Assembly (NCBI GenBank): GCA_027575805.1
Contig: JANBPU010000383.1
Span: forward strand, 1 to 13,752
Direction: 5' to 3'
Length of the DNA stretch: 13,752 nt
Source: Mycoemilia scoparia
Taxonomy: Eukaryota > Kickxellomycota > Kickxellomycetes > Kickxellales > Kickxellaceae
Shown: piece after piece, positions 8,212-13,752 of the stretch
Layout of the letters: the number at the start of each line of letters is the position of its first letter
How positions within the stretch are numbered: the stretch's first letter is position 1
Made by a program: the position numbers and the translations under genes
The notes under the pieces: model-generated
What the model was told of the DNA's origin: nothing
The model's input: only the letters and a program-made list of their open reading frames with translations
The model's database searches: none

Positions 8212-9363
8212 ATGATGGATGACCAAATATTTGAAAAGATTCAGAAAAAGTTTGACCAGGATACTGAACTTCGAGAGGTGAATATTTCAACAATAAACAT
8301 AACCAAAACTAACCCTTGCGCGTATATTTATATACACAATACAATGCTAGTGATATTTAAATAACTTTATTTATTATATATGCGTTGATATTGAACCGTA
8401 AAACTAAATAGAGCTTGAAAAAGATTGTCAATGAACTTGAGCAAGCACTGACAGTCACCAAGGTTAAGCTACAAAAGATCCATTCTATAAAATCAACAGA
8501 GTGTACGTACCTTGTACTTTTATTTTCTAGAGAGGTATTTTTGGGTATTGAAAATCATCAGACTCATTCTAAATGATGCCTTGTATATTTGTAACTGATG
8601 GTGTGATGTAGTTCCTGAGCTTGTGAAGTCGTTGGAACCAAACTTTGCTACAATTCGCGAAAAACTAGCACCCTTGAAGGCCTTGGAACTCGACGTCCTG
8701 TATAGGTAAATAAATATCTAGATAAATGCACATGCGCATCTCTTTTTATTCGATGAAAGCCATCAGTTTATTAGCAAAGCCATTTAAGCAATTATTGTTA
8801 TTCTGTTGCGATACACAGACTCAGCGGAATCTGGTTCCATGCAATGCAGGTAACTTCATTTGTAGTTGCATTGACAGTTTATTTGGATCGTGGCGAACTG
8901 GCTGGTGTCGATGACGTTGAAAAATATCTGGGAGTCAAAGTTACCGTTGATAACAATCCAATCAGCGAGTTCAGGATGTCTATTGAAGAGTATATTCTGG
9001 GACTCTTGTCACTTCCCAACGAGCTGGTAAGCATCATCAATACGCTGTTCATAGAGTTAGACCAACTATACTTCAAAACCCTTGTGTGTTGAACTTACTA
9101 AATGTTAAATTGTCTCTTTGTATTTATAGTCGAGACTGGCAATAAACTCGGTTACAGCAGGCAACTTTGAGCTTCCCAAACAGATCTCGACATTTGTCAA
9201 CAATCTGAATATGGCATTCCAGCAACTAAACCTCAAAAATGATTCACTGAGACGCAACTTCGATGCCATCAAATATGATGTCAAAAAGATCGAAGAAGTC
9301 ATTTACGATATTTCGGTTCGTAGTTTGGGTAAAAGAAAGGACGTTCCTGATTCCGCCAACTAG
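8212..9363 (+). CDS. TSN: Translin (TSN), RNA/ssDNA-binding C3PO subunit
   Basis: Five exons: 8212-8277, 8412-8502, 8612-8705, 8819-9026, 9130-9363; 693 nt, 230 aa (human 228). Translin forms rings with TRAX (C3PO), an endoribonuclease acting on small RNAs and tRNA processing intermediates; the catalytic acids are on TRAX, so this subunit is the nucleic-acid-binding scaffold. Clear matches to human translin: ELREsLKKIVNELEQ near the N-terminus, the FVVALTVYLDRGEL helix, SIEEYILGLLSLPNELSRLAINSVTAGN, ISTFVNNL, and the signature LNLKNDSLRRNFDAIKYDVKKIEEVIYD. The mammalian VTAGD motif, described as a putative GTP site, is VTAGN here (161-165). Two ATGs start the frame in tandem (8212 and 8215). 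The C-terminal tail KRKDVPDSAN is variable in the family. TRAX is not in this window. Confidence 0.95.
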
Positions 9364-9430
9364 CTAACTGGATTTAAAAATACCTGTTAAAGACATTTCT
9401 TTTGCCTAAGGGATTTTTATTCAAAACAAA

Positions 9431-9450
9431 TATATATATATATATATATA
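9431..9450. repeat. (TA)10 microsatellite
   Basis: Pure TA dinucleotide run between the convergent translin and thioesterase genes. Confidence 0.95.
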
Positions 9451-9470
9451 AAGGCCTAGGCATAATTAGC

Positions 9471-9490
9471 AATAATAATAATAATAATAA
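9471..9490. repeat. (AAT)n microsatellite
   Basis: AAT trinucleotide run a few bases downstream of the thioesterase stop codon, in its probable 3' UTR. Confidence 0.95.
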
Positions 9491-9493
9491 TGT

Positions 9494-10340
9494 CTAAAGT
9501 TGTGATGATTGTTGTTGCTTCATGGCTTTGGCCTTTTCTAATGCCTTGGCAATATATTTTGTATGTCGACCCGTAGCAAGAGGAACACCGTTGCTAAAAA
9601 CGTTGACTTCAGTAAAAGCCAAAGTACTACCAATTCGGAGACACTTTGATTCCTACATACATACATACATTTATATATACATTTATAAATTAATATTTTA
9701 AATTCCATAATGCGAGTAAGGCATTTACACATAATCAATATCAACATGGATTTAGGGAGTACTACTTACAATATCCAAGACTGATCCGATCTTGCATCCT
9801 TGCATGAAACTGATATTAATTTCTGTGGAGACTCCATTGTCGACAGTTTCTAGCCCAGCACTTGTAACCGAAAGCGATCCACAACAATCGACAATAGTGC
9901 AAAGGAAGCCGCCATGGGCCGATCCATTAGAATTCTATAGTTCCAAATACACACACACACACCCAATTATGTCAGAACTGCAATGCCTATCTGCTCTGCT
10001 GGTAGAGAAGGTGTATGGGCCTAGATATATCCATATACTTACGGCGTTGTTTTTTTCTAGCGTAACTCTTGATATAACTCTATTTTCTTCGACATGAACA
10101 ATCTCGAGCTACACAATACAAAACCAGATCCACTTGGCTTGTTACCATTGCATCAAGATAGCTCCATCCTAACATACATGGTGTTATCATTGAAGAAATG
10201 AAATGCATAGATATTAGCGTACTTACGTCTTTGAGACAGCTGTTGAATCCACCAGTCTTTAGTTTGGTCTTCCATACATCCTCAACGGCTTTGTGGAGGC
10301 GCTGGTTGGTTGGACCCTTGATATCCAGTCCCATGGTCAT
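9494..10340 (-). CDS. Hotdog-fold acyl-CoA thioesterase, ACOT13/PaaI-like
   Basis: Four exons: 10340-10227, 10108-10043, 9934-9770, 9652-9494; 504 nt, 167 aa (human ACOT13 140 aa). All introns are phase 0. The hotdog signature NSNGSAHGG (61-69) followed by IVDCCG matches the human NAIGTLHGG...LVDN region: Asn61, His67, Gly68 and Asp76 line up with the human active-site Asn50, His56, Gly57 and Asp65. GVSTEINISFM matches GVSVDMNITYM, and the end GRHTKYIAKA matches GRHTKHL. The enzyme should hydrolyse acyl-CoA to free acid and CoA as a tetramer; in animals ACOT13 is associated with mitochondria. No obvious targeting peptide precedes the fold. The C-terminus adds a Lys/Gln-rich helix (EKAKAMKQQQSSQL). 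A second ATG lies two codons downstream of the first. Substrate length is not deducible. Confidence 0.92.
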
Positions 10341-11051
10341 GGTTTATATACACTAACAAGAATGATGCAAAGTATTTATAAAGGTATGGTAAATTAAAGG
10401 AAAGGCTGAAGAACAATAAAAGAAAGTAGGAAAGAAACAGACAATGCGGGCCCTCGTTTTTGTCTGTTTGGTTCTTTGTAACAGAATGATGGACTACTTT
10501 TAGTTTTAAAATAGATCTTGGCACACGCAGTGCTGGTGCCGTGCGTCGATTATCAAAAATCAAGAGTATATAAATAAATTTACTGCCAAGGAGAAGGTGG
10601 AAAATGAAACAAGGTCCACCAACCACACTTATGGAAATCATGCTGCTCATGATGCTCTGAGTAGATTTTGATTTAGATTTGACCGTATCATATAGCAGCA
10701 GCAGCAGCAGCACTGTGACTCCATACTTCATTTCCAATCACGTGAATGAATATTTGAGTATCAACTCAGACAAGTTAATTTGTCGAATATGGATTTGGCT
10801 TTAAAGAAAGGGGATCAGTAAAATTTACCGCACTTTTTTTTGAACGATGACTGGTAGTAGGGTATGAATTACAGTAAGTTTTGGCAACTCTTTTTTCATA
10901 TATATATATTATCATAGACTGGATGCTTACATAAAGCACAACTAAAAGACACCTGATGGTTTTGAGATGTGTGCATTGAATTAAGGCAGAGTTAATAAAA
11001 GTAATGAGAGAAAAATGTATGTGTATGGATCTTTATATTATTTAAATAAGA
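10341..11051. other. Long intergenic region, no supported gene
   Basis: 711 bp between the thioesterase start and the AP-3 sigma stop, both on the minus strand. It contains a (GCA)6 run, a palindromic CACGTG at 10739-10744 (an E-box-type site) and AT-rich DNA. A minus frame of 151 codons crosses it, but it overlaps the first thioesterase exon in another frame and is built from low-complexity hydrophobic stretches, so I did not call it. The thioesterase promoter must lie here. Confidence 0.5.
10695..10712. repeat. (GCA)6 microsatellite
   Basis: Six GCA units; no supported coding region covers it, so it is not called as a polyGln or polyLeu tract. Confidence 0.9.
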
Positions 11052-11994
11052 TTATTTGCTTTTTAGTTTTGCTTCTCGGATAGCATTCATGATGTCATTA
11101 ATATTAGTCTCAGAGACCTATAAACATCTCCACAAAATATACAATACAAAGTTAAAGATGACGGTAAAATAATAAACTGTGGCGCAAGAATGCATGAGGA
11201 TATACGTGTAATTTGCAAGTCTCACCATTCCACCAGTAATGACTTCTGAAAGTACATAATGAACCTAAATAGAGAATAGTAAACCATGTAATAAACTTTA
11301 ATCCGGTTGAAATCGAGTAGCCTAAACTATTGGATAGTTGCAATAACTGACATACCTGATCGTAATGGAAAATCTATACACAAAAATAATTTTACATGTT
11401 GATGATTTCAATACATTAATAAACGAATATCATTTATAAAATACTCATCACTGCTGCTGCTAAGACTACATACCAAATCGAGTTCACAAACATTCTCAAA
11501 GCATCTATCCAAGGTCTCCACAAACACCTGCCCAAAATCCCACAAAACACAATACAGTAAATTCCTAAATCTCAAAGATGGTTTTTCTCTATTACCATGG
11601 AAAGAAATAAACACATACCTGAATTAGATCAAGAATTCCAAGTTCACTTTCAGAAGAATCCACAACAAAAACAAAATAAAGAGTAGCGTAATGCCGATAT
11701 ATAACTCGAGTATCAGACCCACCAAGCAATTTACTTCCATCCAAAAAATTGCACATAGTGTCTGGTCGTCTAGAAACCAGCGAATAAATCTCTTTAAGCA
11801 ATTGTTGTTGAATATTCGTATCCTATCATAATAAGAACAATAACACTAATAATATTAATAATATTATCACACAGTGGTTGTTATAATTTCTTGCTTTTGT
11901 GTTTATTAATAATGTGGATACTTGCAATCTGCTGGTAAAATTTTAGCAACCGTGGTTTTCCTTGATTATTGAATATAAGCACTGACTTTATCAT
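11052..11994 (-). CDS. APS3: AP-3 adaptor complex sigma subunit
   Basis: Six exons: 11994-11926, 11822-11619, 11527-11474, 11373-11356, 11264-11226, 11117-11052; 450 nt, 149 aa. The sigma subunit is the small chain of AP-3, which sorts cargo from Golgi or endosomes to the vacuole. The protein starts MIKSVLIFNNQGKPRLLKFYQ and carries the family signature IYRHYATLYFVFVVDSSESELGILDLIQ, then VFVETLDRCFENVCELDL, IFHYDQVHYVLSEVITGGMV and SETN, all closely matching human AP3S1/2; the YFVFVVD-type and ELGILDLIQ wording separates AP-3 from AP-1/AP-2 sigma chains. Odd points: intron 1 uses a GC donor (GCAAGT at 11925-11920), confirmed because alignment length is then exact; exon 4 is only 18 nt and exon 5 only 39 nt. 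The protein ends soon after the longin fold, lacking the roughly 40-residue tail of animal AP3S. Confidence 0.95.
11920..11925 (-). other. GC-type splice donor of AP-3 sigma intron 1
   Basis: Read on the minus strand the junction is ATT|GCAAGT. Splicing here to the AG at 11824-11823 gives KFYQQIDTNIQQQ, the same spacing between KFYQ and QQQ as in human AP3S1. The nearest GT donor (GTATCC) shifts the frame. Apart from the GC the donor fits consensus at later positions. Confidence 0.8.
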
Positions 11995-12310
11995 TTTATT
12001 GTTTTGTTTAAATATATATATATATATATATATAAAGAGAGAGAGGCTAGTAGTTTAGAGATGTGATTGATATTTGTTTTATTCTTGCGGCTCTATCTTC
12101 AAATTCTGTCATGCATTTAACAAGTTCAGTTTATAATATGGGTTTAGGTACTAAATTTTGTCTTTGATTTTTTAGACATAATAAACTATATTAATTGAGG
12201 ATAAAACAAATAACAGATTAGAAAAATAGAGGGTTAAGAAGCCATAGATATAAAAAAAGAGGAGGTTAGGAAGAAATGAGTGTTGTGGGGTAGAAGGGAA
12301 AAAAGCAAAA
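11995..12310. other. AP-3 sigma upstream region
   Basis: 316 bp between the AP-3 sigma start codon and the 3' end of the 5S rRNA gene, both on the minus strand. It holds the AP-3 sigma promoter and 5' UTR, a (TA)n tract joined to an AG run at 12012-12044, and no gene that I can support. Confidence 0.5.
12012..12044. repeat. (AT)n-(AG)n compound microsatellite
   Basis: An alternating AT run passes into AG repeats, 18-50 bp upstream of the AP-3 sigma start codon, so it probably lies in the 5' UTR or core promoter. Confidence 0.9.
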
Positions 12311-12311
12311 A
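12297..12311 (-). terminator. RNA polymerase III terminator of the 5S gene
   Basis: On the minus strand the 5S 3' end runs into five T residues, then GC, then six T residues. Four or more T is the usual polymerase III stop signal; the second run would act as a backup. Confidence 0.8.
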
Positions 12312-12428
12312 GTTGCTGCACCCGGTATTCGGGCATGGTCCCCCACTGCACTACTAACCGGGCCATCACGAGCTTAACTACGATGATCGGACGGGAATCG
12401 GTGTGATCTCGTGTGAATGGCCGCAACT
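12311..12428 (-). rRNA. 5S ribosomal RNA
   Basis: A complete 118-nt 5S gene on the minus strand. The 5' AGTTGC pairs with the 3' GCAACT to close helix I. Recognised blocks in order are GCGGCCAT, CCGATTCCCGTCCGAT, AGTTAAGC (region of the internal box A), GGCCCGGTTAGTAGT, GTGGGGGACCAT (box C region) and CCCGAATACCGGGTGC, each matching conserved 5S positions. The gene is followed by T5, then GC and T6, suitable as a polymerase III terminator. 5S RNA is part of the large ribosomal subunit and is transcribed by RNA polymerase III from the internal promoter via TFIIIA. It stands alone here, not beside other rRNA genes, as in fungi with dispersed 5S copies. A 139-codon frame across it is meaningless. 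Confidence 0.95.
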
Positions 12429-12797
12429 CGAAAATTTTTTCATTCACCTCACTAGATTCATAATCATTTTTCTCAAAGAGCTCAATTCTACTACTTACCA
12501 GGCCAAGAAACAAGGCAAATGACTTGGCTATAATCAAAATAGCGTACCGCTCTACTATCTGCCAATTTATTATATCTTTGATGATAGCCAAAGTTGTTCT
12601 AACCTTCCAAAAGTAAACTATATTGGCTTGCTATTATTTATAACCGATTTATCTTTATGTTAAGGATGTTGTTTAATAGAACTGGAAAGTGCACATTTAT
12701 AATGAATTATAAACAAAATTGGAAAATCTATATAAAAACAGTCGAGTTTAGTAATGTAAACAATGCAGAGCGGCCTGAACATTTGTCCTGGTTGCTA
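12429..12797. other. Intergenic DNA upstream of 5S
   Basis: 369 bp between the 5S 5' end and the stop codon of the secreted-protein gene. The minus frame that continues from the 5S region has no recognisable protein content. AT-rich; no gene, RNA or repeat identified. It includes the 3' UTR of the secreted-protein gene. Confidence 0.5.
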
Positions 12798-13097
12798 TTA
12801 ATAGCCAACCCATCCAGTAATCGTATTATACTTTTTACACTGCTTCACAAGATATTTTGTTTCCTCATCATTATTATTTACACCAAAACATCTAACCTCA
12901 TTCTCAATTGTCTTATGTTTCCAGCCGTATTTTTTGGCACCGGTTTGACATGCAGCTAATGTAGCAGCACCGGAATTACTTCCATCTTTACCTAGATAGC
13001 ATACGGTGTATGTTGTAGAAGATTCGGATTCTTTTGCTAAAATCGGGGATGTTATGGCGAGAAGGTAGAGTGTAAGAGCAAAGGCGATTGATTTCAT
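12798..13097 (-). CDS. Small secreted four-cysteine protein
   Basis: Single exon, 99 aa from ATG 13097 to TAA. The start MKSIAFALTLYLLAITSPILA is a textbook signal peptide with a cleavage site likely after Ala21. The mature chain of about 78 residues contains four cysteines (Cys33, Cys50, Cys70, Cys87) that could form two disulphides, is Lys-rich (KKYGWKHK, KQCKKYN) and ends GWVGY. An in-frame ATG ten codons upstream (13127) would add MFSLSKLVKR; I prefer the downstream start because it gives the compact signal sequence, but either would be secreted. A TATAAAAG box about 173 bp upstream and a CT-rich leader suggest a strong regulated promoter. No family recognised; candidates include a cell-wall, antimicrobial or effector-type protein, none of which the sequence proves. 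Confidence 0.8.
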   Translation of the reverse strand: MKSIAFALTLYLLAITSPILAKESESSTTYTVCYLGKDGSNSGAATLAACQTGAKKYGWKHKTIENEVRCFGVNNNDEETKYLVKQCKKYNTITGWVGY

Positions 13098-13269
13098 TCT
13101 TTTGACAAGCTTGGAGAGAGAGAACAACAGTACGGTTAAGGTTTTAGAGAGTAAGGGAGAACTGAAGGAATTCGTCGTTTGTGGTGGTAATGGGGCTGCG
13201 GGATTGAGAGTGTGAAGCCGACTATGCAGTGAAGATGCTTTGAAATATTGAGTGTTGCAAACTCATGAG

Positions 13270-13277
13270 CTTTTATA
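13270..13277 (-). promoter_or_regulatory. TATA box of the secreted-protein gene
   Basis: TATAAAAG on the minus strand. With initiation some 30-100 bp downstream this would give a leader of roughly 75-145 nt before ATG 13097. The leader is rich in CT (TTCTCTCTCTCC just before the start region), as seen in highly expressed fungal genes. Confidence 0.6.
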
Positions 13278-13752
13278 CCTCCTTGGATCTATAAGAATAT
13301 ATCCTCAGTGTATGTGTAAACCTAATCTAGCCACAGTTATATTGTGATTTAAGTTTGCCAAGCCCTATGTGGTTTTTAGCTTTGGGCTATGATTGACTTT
13401 TGACATCTTTGCGACCTGTGGATCCAAATAGTACATCACAAAATAGATGTATCACAAAATACTCAGACTTGCCTTTGTAATCTCTTTATAATGGTACAAA
13501 TTTCTTGACTTTTTTTACCCAATTTCTTTGACACTACTACTATTGTTGCTTATTACAAGAAGTGATAAAGGGGGGTTTTGGCAATTAGGATTTTCGAGAG
13601 TTGTATTTTATAATCAGCCTCGAGTTTTTATTTGCTAGACTTGAAATGAGAGAAAGGACCAACGGCTTGACAATTTGGCCACTTTTCATTTTTTGGCAGA
13701 CCAAATTAGTATGGGTGTGGTCCCTATAGAATTTACCCATAATTTTTAATAA
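13278..13752. other. Intergenic DNA, nothing recognised
   Basis: 475 bp upstream of the secreted-protein promoter to the end of the window. No coding-like frame, RNA gene or repeat identified on either strand; further upstream control elements of the secreted-protein gene may lie here. Confidence 0.5.

Larger units (their letters stand above)
9364..9493. other. Shared 3' region of translin and the thioesterase
   Basis: The two genes converge with only 130 bp between stop codons. The gap holds a (TA)10 tract and an (AAT)n tract, so both transcripts probably end in low-complexity DNA and may overlap. Confidence 0.6.

Noticed and set aside
8726..8914. Plus-strand 62-codon frame in the translin gene
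   Set aside because: It covers intron 3 and reads exon 4 out of frame.
10282..10737. Minus-strand 151-codon frame with a poly-Leu start
   Set aside because: Overlaps thioesterase exon 1 in another frame; the Leu run comes from the GCA repeat and the rest is low-complexity.
12172..12591. Minus-strand 139-codon frame
   Set aside because: It runs through the 5S rRNA gene and has no recognisable protein content.
12657..12959. Plus-strand 100-codon frame
   Set aside because: Antisense to the secreted-protein gene over much of its length, with no domain or start context.
1..13752. CRISPR arrays, operons, insertion sequences, tRNA genes
   Set aside because: No regularly spaced repeats, transposase signatures, terminal inverted repeats or cloverleaf sequences were found.

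Overview
This window is nuclear DNA from a fungus. It is AT-rich, most genes are cut by short spliceosomal introns, and the encoded set is purely eukaryotic: Mediator, AP-3 adaptor, translin, a CCHC zinc-knuckle protein, a hotdog thioesterase and 5S rRNA. I rebuilt 24 introns of about 81-134 nt, nearly all GTAAGT/GTATGT...AG and in frame across every junction. Intron density, translin and a dispersed 5S gene fit an early-diverging fungus such as Mucoromycota. That placement is inference; only 'intron-rich fungus' is well supported.

Layout. 1-1368: no firm gene; the plus strand carries coding-like but broken stretches. 1369-2049 (-): intronless 226-aa protein that I cannot identify. 2050-3557: AT-rich DNA with a diverged second copy of a segment from the left end and a possible 56-aa proline-run protein (2871-3041, -). 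3558-4795 (-): MED18, five exons. 5004-6166 (-): ZCCHC9-like protein with four CCHC knuckles, five exons. 6643-7886 (-): a BRCT-domain protein with a Ser/Arg-rich tail, five exons. 8212-9363 (+): translin, five exons, divergent from the BRCT gene over a 325-bp spacer. 9494-10340 (-): ACOT13-like hotdog thioesterase, four exons, convergent with translin. 10341-11051: 711 bp without a supported gene. 11052-11994 (-): AP-3 sigma subunit, six exons, including an 18-nt microexon and a GC-AG intron. 12311-12428 (-): a complete 5S rRNA gene. 12798-13097 (-): a small secreted four-cysteine protein with a clear TATA box. 13278-13752: nothing recognised.

The genes do not form one pathway; they are a typical fungal mix of unrelated housekeeping genes. 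They cover transcription (MED18), RNA handling and ribosome biogenesis (ZCCHC9-like, translin, 5S), vesicle traffic (AP-3 sigma), acyl-CoA hydrolysis (thioesterase) and possibly DNA damage or phospho-signalling (BRCT protein). I see no mobile element with recognisable termini, no CRISPR and no operon. The parts least explained by known families are the 226-aa protein, the BRCT protein's tail, the small secreted protein, the proline-run ORF and the diverged repeat pair at the left end.
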